Positions 26,358 through 34,597 of a stretch of DNA of 64,000 nt are shown piece by piece; position 1 is the stretch's first letter, and each line of letters begins with the position of its first letter. Both the position numbers and the translations under genes were made by a program. Under the pieces are notes generated by a model. The model did no database searches and was not told the DNA's origin. It saw only the letters and a list, made by a program, of their open reading frames with translations. The DNA is from Williamsia herbipolensis (GTDB taxonomy: Bacteria; Actinomycetota; Actinomycetes; Mycobacteriales; Mycobacteriaceae): positions 62,001 through 126,000 of the forward strand of contig NZ_JXYP01000028.1 in the NCBI RefSeq assembly GCF_000964005.1, given 5' to 3'.

Positions 26358-27741
26358 GCCGCGGTGCGTGCGCCTCGGCGGGTGGAGATCACATAGCCCA
26401 CGGTGACCCCGGCGAACCAGATCGCGCCGACGACGACCGCGATACGGCCCGAGTCGCTGAAGAACAGCAGCACGACCACCATGGCGAAGAACGCCAGCGC
26501 GATGACGGTGCTGACGGGCGCCCAGGGCAGGCGGTAGTCCGACGCCTCGACCGTTCCCGCCGCCACCCGTGAGCGATAGACCATGTGGCTGATCAGGATC
26601 GAGCTCCACACGAAGATGATGCCGACGGTGGAGACCGACGTGATGTAGGCGAACGCGCGATCGGGGCTGATGACGTTCACGATCACGCCGATCACCATCA
26701 CACCGGCCGACAGGACGATGCCGCCGATCGGTACCTGGCGGCTCGACATCACCGACAGCTTCTCCGGCGCCTCACCCCGTTGCGACAGGCTGCGCAGCAT
26801 GCGTCCGGTCGAGTAGATGCCGGAGTTGCACGACGACAGGGCAGCGGTCAGCAGGATGAAGTTGACGATGCCCGCGGCGCCGGGGATGCCGATGTAGCCG
26901 AACACCTCGACGAACGGGCTGTTGCCGTCGGAGAACTCGCGCCATCCGCGCACCGACAAGATGACCACGAGCGCACCGACGTAGAACAGGCCGATGCGGA
27001 ACGGCAGCGTGTTGATCGCCTTGCGCAGGGTGACCTTCGGGTTGGCGGCCTCGCCCGCGGTGACGCCGACGAGTTCGACTCCCACGTAGGCGAACACGAC
27101 GATCTGCAGGCTCAGGAGCGCCGACCCGAACCCGGTCGCGAAGAAGCCGCCGTCGTTGTAGAGATTGGTCAGTGAGGGTCCCGTCTCGGGGCCGATCCCC
27201 GCGATGGGGAGCAGCACCAGCGTGCCGATGCCGATCATCGCGATGATGGCGGCGACCTTGATCATGGAGAACCAGAACTCGGCCTCGCCGAACACCTTGA
27301 CCGAGATGAGGTTCGCCGCGAACAGCGCGATGAGCACGACGAGAGCGGTCACCCACACCGGGATCGACGGGAACCAGTAGTTGACGTACTTGCCCGCGAC
27401 GGTGATCTCGGCCATGCAGGTGGTGGTCCACACCGCCCAGTAGGTCCACCCGTTGGTGAAACCCAGATACCGGCCGAGGAATTCGTGGGCGTATTCCGAG
27501 ATGGACCCGGCGACCGGTCGGTAGATGAGGAGCTCACCGAGGCGCGCATGACGACGAAGATCGCGAGTCCGGCCACGAGGTAGGCCAGGATGAGCGCCGG
27601 GCCGGCGTCCTCGATCGCGCCGCCGGCGCCGTAGAACAGGCCCGTCCCGATGGCGCCACCGAGGGCGATCATCTGCACGGTGCGGGCCGAGAGGCCGCGC
27701 TGGTAGCCGTCGTCGATCTCGTCGACCGTGTTCGAGGTCAT
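26354..27741 (-). pseudogene. AAT-family amino acid permease, frameshifted
   Basis: An amino-acid/polyamine permease of the AnsP/CycA/GabP type (about 460 residues if intact). The first 67 residues (GLSARTVQMIALGGAIGTGL through FVVMRA) are in one frame. The rest, from LGELLIYRPVAGSISEY on, is in another. Both halves are fully conserved and meet at 27541. One extra C in the coding strand (GCGCC-CTCGGT) would restore FVVMRALGELLIY. It is either a one-base deletion in a G/C run or a sequencing error. It lies 30 bp after the HTH-citrate synthase gene on the same strand. Confidence 0.88.
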
Positions 27742-27771
27742 TTTGCAAGGGTAACGGCGCGGTGATGCGCG

Positions 27772-29001
27772 TCACGTCGCGGGTCGGACGCCCGTGTAGA
27801 CACCTTCGGGCCGGAATCGCAGCCGCGGTGCGCGGTACTCCTCGATGGCGTGGGCGACCCAGCCCGCGATACGAGCGATGGCGAAGATCGTCTCGGCGGC
27901 GTCGGGCACCATGCGGTATCGCAGCGTGAACGCGGCCAGCGCGAGATCGGAGTTGACGAAGCCCCGGGGGCGCCCGGTGACGCCCGCGCGCACCGCATCG
28001 ACGGCCGCCACCACGTCGCGGCGACCACCCTCGGCCTCCAGTGCTCGCAGTAGTGCGTCGGCGCGCGGATCGTGCGTGCGATAGACGATGTGTCCGCATC
28101 CGGGGGGCAAGTCGTGACCCCGCAGGTACTCCGCGACCCGATGCTCGGGCCCGTCGGCATCGGCGAGCACCGAGGCGAGGAAGTCGTAGGCCAGGGTGGT
28201 CGCTCCGCCGTGCAGGGGCCCGTCGAACGCACCCAGTCCGGCCGAGATGACCGCGTAGATGCTGCCGCGTGCACTGGCCGCGACACGGGCCGCGACCGTG
28301 CCCGCGGCGAGGTCGTGATCGGCGAGCAGGATCAGCGCGGCGTTGAGCAGCCGGATCCGTGGGGCCGTCGGCGCCATGGGCGACAGCCGACACCACAAGC
28401 GTTGTGCCACCGTCGAACCCCCAGCTGTCTCGGCCACCATCGGCAGGGTGTCCACGACGGCGTCGATGACGCCCCTTGCCTTGTGGGCCACGTCGTCGGC
28501 ACCGATGCGGCCACGGGATCCGTCGGCGGCTCCCAGGAGGTCGACGGTGACCCGGATCCGGTCCAGTCGCCGACCGGCTCCGGGCAGGGTCGGAAGGGTG
28601 ACGGCCTGCGCCGCCGGACGACCGAACCCGGTCGTCGTCGTGCCCCAGAGGAGGTCGACGACCTCGAGGAAGTCCGTGGTGAAGGCGAGTTCGGTGGCGT
28701 CGTGCCCGCGGTAGTAGAGGCGGTCGTCGGCGAGCAGGGTGATCTCGGTGCGGATCCGTTCCACGACCCCGGCCGGGGGCCGTTGCTGGGTGCGGCGGCG
28801 CAGGGCCTCGACCTCGCCGACAGCGAACAGGCTGCCGCGGATGCCCGCGATGCGGACACTCTCGAGCTGCCCGCGACTGACGTACGCGTACACCGACGCA
28901 GGTTTGATCCCCAGCGCGCGGGCCACCTGAGCGGTGGTCAGGTAGTCGCGGCCGTCATGTCGCATGGCCGTGGGCCACCGGTGTGGATGGCGTCGTGCCA
29001 C
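27772..29001 (-). CDS. Citrate synthase-like protein with N-terminal helix-turn-helix
   Basis: A 409-residue fusion. Residues about 12-60 form an excisionase/MerR-like helix-turn-helix (YLTTAQVARALGIKPASVYA, then YVSRGQLESVRI). The rest is a citrate synthase fold with FDGPLHGGA, GHIVYRTHDPRAD and NSDLALAAFT, so the two histidines and one aspartate of the usual triad are apparently kept. GTG at 29001 is preceded by GGAGG at 7 nt. It diverges from a second citrate synthase homologue across a perfect palindrome. Streptomyces carries similar pairs. Dual role as enzyme and DNA-binding regulator is inferred. Confidence 0.85.
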   Translation of the reverse strand: MARRHPHRWPTAMRHDGRDYLTTAQVARALGIKPASVYAYVSRGQLESVRIAGIRGSLFAVGEVEALRRRTQQRPPAGVVERIRTEITLLADDRLYYRGHDATELAFTTDFLEVVDLLWGTTTTGFGRPAAQAVTLPTLPGAGRRLDRIRVTVDLLGAADGSRGRIGADDVAHKARGVIDAVVDTLPMVAETAGGSTVAQRLWCRLSPMAPTAPRIRLLNAALILLADHDLAAGTVAARVAASARGSIYAVISAGLGAFDGPLHGGATTLAYDFLASVLADADGPEHRVAEYLRGHDLPPGCGHIVYRTHDPRADALLRALEAEGGRRDVVAAVDAVRAGVTGRPRGFVNSDLALAAFTLRYRMVPDAAETIFAIARIAGWVAHAIEEYRAPRLRFRPEGVYTGVRPAT

Positions 29002-29008
29002 GGTCGGA

Positions 29009-29013
29009 CCTCC
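29009..29013 (-). promoter_or_regulatory. Ribosome binding site fixing the HTH-citrate synthase start
   Basis: GGAGG on the minus strand lies 7 nt before the GTG at 29001. The frame is open further upstream to an ATG at 29049, but that start would place the palindrome at 29021-29039 inside the coding region and has no ribosome site, so GTG is preferred. Confidence 0.7.
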
Positions 29014-29020
29014 TTCGTCG

Positions 29021-29039
29021 ATGTTGATCCGATCAACAT
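29021..29039. promoter_or_regulatory. Perfect 9-1-9 palindrome between two citrate synthase genes
   Basis: ATGTTGATC-C-GATCAACAT, with no mismatch in either arm, lies in the 107-bp gap between the divergent starts at 29001 and 29109. It is much richer in A/T than its surroundings. It is a likely operator controlling both genes; the obvious candidate binder is the helix-turn-helix domain encoded 20 bp away. Confidence 0.75.
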
Positions 29040-29108
29040 TGACCGGCATGCCTCGTGCGTCGAATGTAGGGCCAGAATGCCTGAGCAGTCGAGGAGAAAC
29101 GAGAGATC

Positions 29109-30254
29109 ATGAGCGTCATCGTGGCCGAACCGGGTCTGTCCAATGTGTCGGTGGCACACACCGAGATCGGGGATGTGCGCGGCGAGGAGGGCTTCTACCA
29201 GTACCGGCAGTACAACGCCGTCTCCCTCGCGCGGTACCGCACGTTCGAGGAGGTGTGGTTCCTGTTCGTCCACGGTCGCCTCCCTGAGGCCTACGAGCTC
29301 GACCGTTTCGTGAACGAGGTGCGGTCCCTGCGCACGATCGGCGACGACCTGATGTCGGTGATCCGAGTGGTCGCCGCCACCGGTGGCGGTCGTCGGCCGC
29401 TGATCGGCCTGCGTACCGTGCTGTCGTCGCTCGCCGAGCTCGAGGGGATGGCACCGCTGTGGGACGCCGATCCGGACACGCGCGTCCGGCATGCCCTGCG
29501 GGTCTGCGCGGTGACACCGACCATTTTGGCTGCCCTGCACCGCATCTCGAACGGCGACGAACCGGTGCCGGCCCGCGACGATCTCGACACCGCCGCCCAC
29601 TGGCTGCACACGATCACCGGCGAGGTGCCCACACCCGAACACGCCCGGGCCGTCGAGCAGTACCTGATCGCGACCATCGACCACGGTTTCAACGCGTCGA
29701 CCTTCACCGCCCGCGTGATCGCCTCGACCGGTGCAGATCTGGTGTCCGCTGTCTGCGGCGCCGTTGGCGCGTTCTCCGGGCCGCTGCACGGCGGCGCACC
29801 CGACCGCGCACTCGACTCCCTCGACGAGATCGCGCTGACCGGTGGCGCCGAGGCGGCCACCGAATGGGCCCGTGGGCAGATGGCGGCGGGTGCACGGATC
29901 ATGGGTTTCGGTCATGCGGTGTACCGCACCGTCGATCCCCGTTCGGAGTTGCTGCGGGACATCGCGATCGGCCTCGGCGGCGACACGGTCGACCTGGCCG
30001 TCGAGGTGGAGCGCGCGGTGGTGTCGGAGTTGGCCCGATCGCATCCCGACCGTCCGCTGTACGCCAACGTCGAGTTCTACGCGGGCGTGGTGATGGACCG
30101 CTGCGGGATACCGCGGACCATGTTCACACCGACCTTCACCATGAGCCGGGTGGTCGGTTGGTGCGCCAACATCCTCGAGCAGGCCCAGAGCCGCAAGATC
30201 ATCCGACCCCGCGCGACGTACGTGGGACCGGAGGTGGTGGAGCTCGTGAGCTGA
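29109..30254 (+). CDS. Citrate/2-methylcitrate synthase homologue
   Basis: A 381-residue citrate synthase family member that would join an acyl-CoA to oxaloacetate. FSGPLHGGAPDRAL and MGFGHAVYRTVDPRS contain the two catalytic histidines. The block usually NVDFYSG, whose aspartate is the catalytic base, reads NVEFYAG, a Glu in place of Asp. A GAGGAG ribosome site precedes the ATG. It diverges from the HTH-fused homologue. Because of the substitution and partnership I regard it as a paralogue and not the housekeeping gltA. Confidence 0.88.
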   Translation: MSVIVAEPGLSNVSVAHTEIGDVRGEEGFYQYRQYNAVSLARYRTFEEVWFLFVHGRLPEAYELDRFVNEVRSLRTIGDDLMSVIRVVAATGGGRRPLIGLRTVLSSLAELEGMAPLWDADPDTRVRHALRVCAVTPTILAALHRISNGDEPVPARDDLDTAAHWLHTITGEVPTPEHARAVEQYLIATIDHGFNASTFTARVIASTGADLVSAVCGAVGAFSGPLHGGAPDRALDSLDEIALTGGAEAATEWARGQMAAGARIMGFGHAVYRTVDPRSELLRDIAIGLGGDTVDLAVEVERAVVSELARSHPDRPLYANVEFYAGVVMDRCGIPRTMFTPTFTMSRVVGWCANILEQAQSRKIIRPRATYVGPEVVELVS

Positions 30255-30264
30255 CCGACATCGA

Positions 30265-30270
30265 TACGAT
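30265..30270 (+). promoter_or_regulatory. -10 hexamer of the HAD pseudogene
   Basis: TACGAT lies 6 nt ahead of the ATG at 30277. This leaderless-type promoter is still intact although the gene behind it is broken. Confidence 0.45.
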
Positions 30271-30276
30271 GCGGCC

Positions 30277-30730
30277 ATGACGTTGCCACCGCGGGTGAGC
30301 GCGATCGTGTTCGACTGCGATGGTCTGCTTCTCGACACCGAGAGCTGCTGGTCACGTGCCGAGGCAGCCTTGTTCGCCGAGCACGGCCACGAATTCGGGC
30401 CGGCCGAGAAGGACATGCTCATCGGACGATCGGTCCCCGCCGCACCTCGACAGCTACGTCGAGGTCTCGATGACCGCCGACGACGTCGCCCACGCCAAAC
30501 CTCATCCCGAGCCCTACCTTGTGGCGTTCGAGCGGCTCGGCGCTCGACCGTCGGACGGTGTGGCCCTCGAGGATTCGTCGACGGGTGTGGTTGCGGCGCA
30601 GACGGCGGGGGCCTTCGTGATCGCGGTGCCCTCACAGGCGGGGAAGGCACTGTCCGCGGACTTCGTCACCCACGCGCTGACCGACCCGGAGATCGTGGCG
30701 TGGGGAAGGACTGTGCGGGAACTCGAATGA
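30277..30730 (+). pseudogene. HAD-superfamily phosphatase, internally deleted and frameshifted
   Basis: A beta-phosphoglucomutase-like HAD hydrolase remnant. The start (IVFDCDGLLLDTE, motif I with both aspartates, to LIGRSVPAA) is in one frame; the end (HAKPHPEPYL with the motif III lysine, then VALEDSSTGV, motif IV) is in a second. The junction is near 30437. The cap domain and motif II, some 70-90 residues, are missing, so this cannot be a functional enzyme. A hairpin at 30732-30767 follows. Confidence 0.85.
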
Positions 30731-30731
30731 G

Positions 30732-30767
30732 GTGGAAGTGGATCGGCGGCGTGACGCCTCCTTCCAC
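30732..30767 (+). terminator. Hairpin after the HAD remnant
   Basis: GTGGAAG at 30732-30738 pairs with CTTCCAC at 30761-30767, enclosing an inner GGCGT-G-ACGCC stem. It begins right after the HAD stop codon and lies just before the helR promoter, so it would keep read-through out of helR. Confidence 0.6.
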
Positions 30768-30788
30768 TCTCAAGATATAGCGCAGTGG

Positions 30789-30807
30789 GGGTCTTGCCGC
30801 AAGACCC
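30789..30807. promoter_or_regulatory. Rifamycin-associated element (RAE)
   Basis: GGGTCTTGC-C-GCAAGACCC is a perfect 9-1-9 inverted repeat matching the known rifamycin-associated element (consensus about GGGGCTTGCGGCAAGGCCC), found before rifamycin-inactivating and helR genes in actinomycetes. It overlaps a TTGCCG -35-like hexamer (30795-30800), which is 18 bp from CATACT (30819-30824), a plausible -10. The helR GTG is 40 bp downstream. Confidence 0.85.
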
Positions 30808-30846
30808 TGTGCTCGTTGCATACTCGCTGGCCACACCGCCGATCGA

Positions 30847-33057
30847 GTGAATCGAGACCCTCACGTGCCTTCGCCGACCCTGTCCGCGTTCGCCCTCCCC
30901 GACAGCCGCGCCGCGAAGGCCGATCCGTGTCTCATCCGCGGCGACGAGCAGCACTTCGCGGACATAGCGGCCACGCTGGACGCGTCGATCACCGAGCTCA
31001 CAGGTCGGCTCGCGGTCCTGCGGTCGAGTCCGGGTGGTACCGGACGCGCGGCGATGGATCGCGACATGGAGATCCATCGCCTCACCGCGCGCGTGCGGAC
31101 TCTGCGTCGCTACGGCATCGATCTGTGTCTCGGCCATATGGTTGCCGAGGACGATCCGCAGCCGGTCTACATCGGCCGACTCGGACTGACCGACGAGTCG
31201 GGGCGGACCCTGTTGCTCGATTGGCGCGCACCCGCCGCCGAACCGTTCTCCGGTGCCACCCATGCCCGGCCGATGGGGCTGGCGCGACGGCGTCGATTCC
31301 GATGGGAGTTGGGGCGGGTCACCGACTACTGGGACGAGGTGTTCCTCGCCGACGGTGCGGAGCGTGGTCACCCGGAGCCGACGCTCGACGATCAGTCCGC
31401 GTTCATCGCGAGTCTCGGCGCGGACCGATCACCGCGGATGCGCGACGTGCTGGGCACGATCGCTGCCGATCAGGACGCGATCATCCGCGCGGGGTCGCGC
31501 GGTGCACTCGTCGTCGACGGTGGGCCGGGCACCGGCAAGACCGTGGTGGCGCTGCATCGCACCGCGTATCTCCTCTACTCCGATCCACGGCTCGGCCACC
31601 ACCGTGGCGGGGTGCTCTTCATCGGTCCCCACGATCCGTATCTCGCGTACATCGGTGATGTCCTGCCCAGCCTCGGCGAGGAAGGGGTGCAGACCGCGAC
31701 GCTGCGCGATCTGGTCGCCGAGGGCGCCGAAGCCGAGGTCGAGGCCGATCCCGTTGCGGTCGGGGTGAAGTCGTCGCTGTCGATGCTCGACGCCGTCGAA
31801 TCCGCGGTGGCGTTCTACGAGGATCCACCCACCGTGGGCATGACGGTCGAGACCGAGTGGGGCGATGTCCGATTGCGTCCGTCGGACTGGGCGGCCGCGT
31901 TCGACGCCGTGGAGCGGGGCACACCGCACAACGAGGCGCACGAGAGCATCTGGGATGCACTGGTCGACATCGTCGGGGCCACTGTCGACGACGTGCCGCC
32001 GGCGGAGCTACGGAAGTCGTTGCAGCGCAACCGTGACCTGACCTCGACGCTCGTGCGGGCGTGGCCGATGATCGAAGCGGCCGATCTCGTCGGCGATCTG
32101 TGGTCGGTGCCGGCATACCTCCGTGCGTGCGCTCCGTGGCTCGGCGCGCAGGAACTCGCCGCGGTGCGCCGAACGGCCGGCGGGCCGTGGACCGACGCCG
32201 ATCTCCCCCTGCTGGACGCCGCGCGGCGTCGACTCGGCGATCCCGAGGCGTCACGGCGTCGGTCGTCACAACGCGGCGCGATCGAGGCCGAACGCGCGCG
32301 CAGGGCCGCCGTGGTCGACGACCTCATCGCCGCCGACAGCGCGGACACCAACGGCGGGGACTCCGACGGCGACGGTGACAGCACGAGTCTGGTGACGATG
32401 CTGCGCGGTGGTCATCTCCACGAGGTCCTCATCGACGAGGCCGCCCGCCCGACGGCCGACCCCGACCGGTTGGCGGGCCCGTTCGCGCACATCGTGGTCG
32501 ACGAGGCGCAAGAACTGACCGACGCCCAGTGGCGGATGCTCGTCTCCCGCTGTCCGTCGAGGAGTTTCACGATCGTCGGGGATCGGGCACAGGCTCGCGG
32601 CGGGTTCGCCGAGAGCTGGCGGCAGCGCCTCGGACGGATAGGTCTCGATCGCGTCGAGTCGGCGTCGCTGCGCATCAACTACCGCACCCCGGGCGAGGTG
32701 ATGGACCTCGCCGCGCCCGCGATCCGCGCAGCGCTGCCCGACGCGAACGTCCCGACCTCCATCCGCCGCAACGGCATCGCGGTGGATCACCGGCCGCGTC
32801 GAGAGCTGCACCTGATCGTCGAGGCATGGCTGGCCGAGCACGAGACGGGTGTCGCCTGCGTCATCGGCGACCCGGCGTTCCCAGGGACCGCGAGGGTCCG
32901 GTCGTTGCCGCCGGAGCTGGTCAAGGGTCTGGAGTTCGACCTGGTGGTGCTCGTCGAACCCGAGTCGTTCGGCGACGGCATCGGCGGCGCGGTCGACCGC
33001 TACGTGTCGATGACCCGGGCGACGCAGCGGTTGGTCATCCTGAGCGACGAACCCTGA
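30847..33057 (+). CDS. helR: HelR/HelD-type RNA polymerase-associated helicase
   Basis: A 736-residue superfamily-1 helicase-like protein of the HelD family. A helical N-terminal arm (residues 30-100) precedes Walker A GGPGTGKT (225-232), Walker B IVVDEAQEL (about 549-557), and the C-terminal ELVKGLEFDLVVLVEP and YVSMTRATQRL motifs. HelD proteins remove RNA polymerase from stalled complexes. Streptomyces HelR also dislodges rifamycin from the polymerase and is induced through an RAE. The perfect RAE 40 bp upstream makes the HelR assignment strong. Confidence 0.9.
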   Translation: MNRDPHVPSPTLSAFALPDSRAAKADPCLIRGDEQHFADIAATLDASITELTGRLAVLRSSPGGTGRAAMDRDMEIHRLTARVRTLRRYGIDLCLGHMVAEDDPQPVYIGRLGLTDESGRTLLLDWRAPAAEPFSGATHARPMGLARRRRFRWELGRVTDYWDEVFLADGAERGHPEPTLDDQSAFIASLGADRSPRMRDVLGTIAADQDAIIRAGSRGALVVDGGPGTGKTVVALHRTAYLLYSDPRLGHHRGGVLFIGPHDPYLAYIGDVLPSLGEEGVQTATLRDLVAEGAEAEVEADPVAVGVKSSLSMLDAVESAVAFYEDPPTVGMTVETEWGDVRLRPSDWAAAFDAVERGTPHNEAHESIWDALVDIVGATVDDVPPAELRKSLQRNRDLTSTLVRAWPMIEAADLVGDLWSVPAYLRACAPWLGAQELAAVRRTAGGPWTDADLPLLDAARRRLGDPEASRRRSSQRGAIEAERARRAAVVDDLIAADSADTNGGDSDGDGDSTSLVTMLRGGHLHEVLIDEAARPTADPDRLAGPFAHIVVDEAQELTDAQWRMLVSRCPSRSFTIVGDRAQARGGFAESWRQRLGRIGLDRVESASLRINYRTPGEVMDLAAPAIRAALPDANVPTSIRRNGIAVDHRPRRELHLIVEAWLAEHETGVACVIGDPAFPGTARVRSLPPELVKGLEFDLVVLVEPESFGDGIGGAVDRYVSMTRATQRLVILSDEP

Positions 33058-33075
33058 GGGTGCTGCCGCGCGGCG

Positions 33076-33081
33076 TAGCGT
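33076..33081 (+). promoter_or_regulatory. -10 hexamer of udgB
   Basis: TAGCGT lies 6 nt before the GTG at 33088 with no ribosome site, implying a leaderless transcript separate from helR. Confidence 0.5.
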
Positions 33082-33087
33082 CGGGGT

Positions 33088-33795
33088 GTGACTCGTTTCC
33101 GCGACCTCGCCGCCCTTGATGCGGCCGTCACGCAGTGTCGGGCGTGCCCGCGGTTGGTCGAATGGCGTGAGCGCGTCGCCCGCGAGAAGCGACGCGCTTT
33201 CGCCGACGAGACCTATTGGGGCCGGCCGGTACCCGGCATCGGACCAGCCGACGCCGCGTTCCTCATCATCGGGCTCGCACCGGCGGCGCACGGCGCCAAT
33301 CGCACGGGTCGGATGTTCACCGGCGACCGCAGCGGGGATGTCCTGTTCGCGGCGCTGCACGCGGTGGGCCTCGCCAACCAACCGACGTCGGTCTCCGCCG
33401 ACGACGGACTGACCCTGCGCGGCACCCGGATCACCGCGCCGGTGCACTGCGCTCCCCCGGCGAACAAGCCGACGCCCGCCGAACGCGACGAGTGTTCGCA
33501 CTGGCTGCACTCGGAACTGACGTTGCTCGCCCCGACGGTGCGATCGGTGATGTCGCTCGGCGCCTTCGGATGGCGGGCCGCTCTCACCGTGCTGGGCGAG
33601 CACGGTTACGCGATACCCGTACCGCGGCCGGTGTTCGGTCACGGCGTGTCGGTCGACCTCGCCGGCGACGGCCTGCCCCCGCTCCGTCTGTTCGGCAGCT
33701 ATCACGTGAGCCAGCAGAACACCTTCACCGGTCGGCTCACGCCGGCGATGCTCGAGGCCGTGTTACGCGAGGCAGCCGATTACGCCGGGTTGTGA
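33088..33795 (+). CDS. udgB: Family 5 uracil-DNA glycosylase
   Basis: A 235-residue iron-sulphur uracil-DNA glycosylase (UdgB). Motif A is [19 protein letters not shown], which lacks the polar catalytic Asp/Asn of other UDG families, as is normal in family 5. Motif B is [16 protein letters not shown]. Cluster cysteines are in [22 protein letters not shown] and DECSHWL. It excises uracil and other deaminated bases, a fitting task in a high-GC genome prone to cytosine deamination. M. tuberculosis Rv1259 is the counterpart. Confidence 0.93.
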   Translation: MTRFRDLAALDAAVTQCRACPRLVEWRERVAREKRRAFADETYWGRPVPGIGPADAAFLIIGLAPAAHGANRTGRMFTGDRSGDVLFAALHAVGLANQPTSVSADDGLTLRGTRITAPVHCAPPANKPTPAERDECSHWLHSELTLLAPTVRSVMSLGAFGWRAALTVLGEHGYAIPVPRPVFGHGVSVDLAGDGLPPLRLFGSYHVSQQNTFTGRLTPAMLEAVLREAADYAGL

Positions 33796-33827
33796 CGCCG
33801 GAGGGCGCCGTCGGGGAGAATGACGAC

Positions 33828-34331
33828 ATGTCCCCCGACGGCCCCACCTTCGACCCGATCGCGAAGGCGCGCGACAACTGGTCGAACGCCGGATGGGGCG
33901 ACGTCGCCGACGGGATGGTCGCCGTCACGTCGGTGATGCGCGCCCACCAGATACTGCTCGCGCGCGTCGAGGCCGCGTTGCGCCCGTTCGATCTGAGCTT
34001 CTCCCGCTTCGAACTGCTGCGACTGCTCGCCTTCAGCCGCACCGGCGCACTGCCCATCACCAAAGCCAGTGTGCGGCTGCAGGTGCACGTCACCAGCGTC
34101 ACGCACGCCATCCGGCGTCTCGAATCGGCAGGCCTCGTCGAGCGCATCCCCCACCCCACCGACGGCCGAACCACCCTCGTGCGCATCACCGACATCGGGC
34201 GCTCCACCGTCGAAGAGGCCACGAACACCCTCAACGACGACGTCTTCGCCGACATCGGGCTCCCCGCCGACCAGTCGCGCGCCCTGGTCGACGCCATCGA
34301 GACGCTCCGCCGCTCGGCCGGCGATTTCTGA
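33828..34331 (+). CDS. MarR-family transcriptional regulator
   Basis: A 167-residue MarR protein. The winged helix spans about residues 55-125: SRFELLRLLAFSRTGALPIT, then VTSVTHAIRRLESAGLVERI, with the wing at HPTDGRTTLVRIT. The ATG at 33828 has GGGGAG upstream. It starts 33 bp after udgB on the same strand. Its target is not evident; the 266-bp region behind it leads to the HNH pseudogene. Confidence 0.9.
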   Translation: MSPDGPTFDPIAKARDNWSNAGWGDVADGMVAVTSVMRAHQILLARVEAALRPFDLSFSRFELLRLLAFSRTGALPITKASVRLQVHVTSVTHAIRRLESAGLVERIPHPTDGRTTLVRITDIGRSTVEEATNTLNDDVFADIGLPADQSRALVDAIETLRRSAGDF

Positions 34332-34574
34332 TCCCGTTGACCGACTGACTCGTTCGGCACCACCAGCACGGTCCGTCGAACGTGCACTCATCGGCATCGA
34401 CCGGGCAGGTATTCGCATCGATCGGGCCGATGTCCTGCGCAGCCTGTGGATGACGCGGTACTGACTCCCGATTCGTGTCGGTGCCGTGCGGTAGCGTGAT
34501 GATCAGGGGCGTCGACCACACTCAATCCGATTGTCTGTCAACCTGATTCGCTGACTCCACCCTTGCGCTCCTGT

Positions 34575-34590
34575 TCGAACGTATGTACGC
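34575..34590 (+). promoter_or_regulatory. LexA-box-like sequence before the HNH pseudogene
   Basis: TCGAACGTATGTACGC resembles the actinobacterial SOS box TCGAAC-N4-GTTCGA: the left half is exact, and four of six bases fit on the right. It ends 7 bp before the ATG. DNA-damage control is a weak inference. Confidence 0.35.
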
Positions 34591-34597
34591 TTGACGC

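Noticed and set aside
34332-34597. A small gene in the 266-bp gap after MarR
   Set aside because: Short frames there lack ribosome sites and recognisable motifs; only a repeated GCATCGAYCGGGC pair and the LexA-like box were seen.
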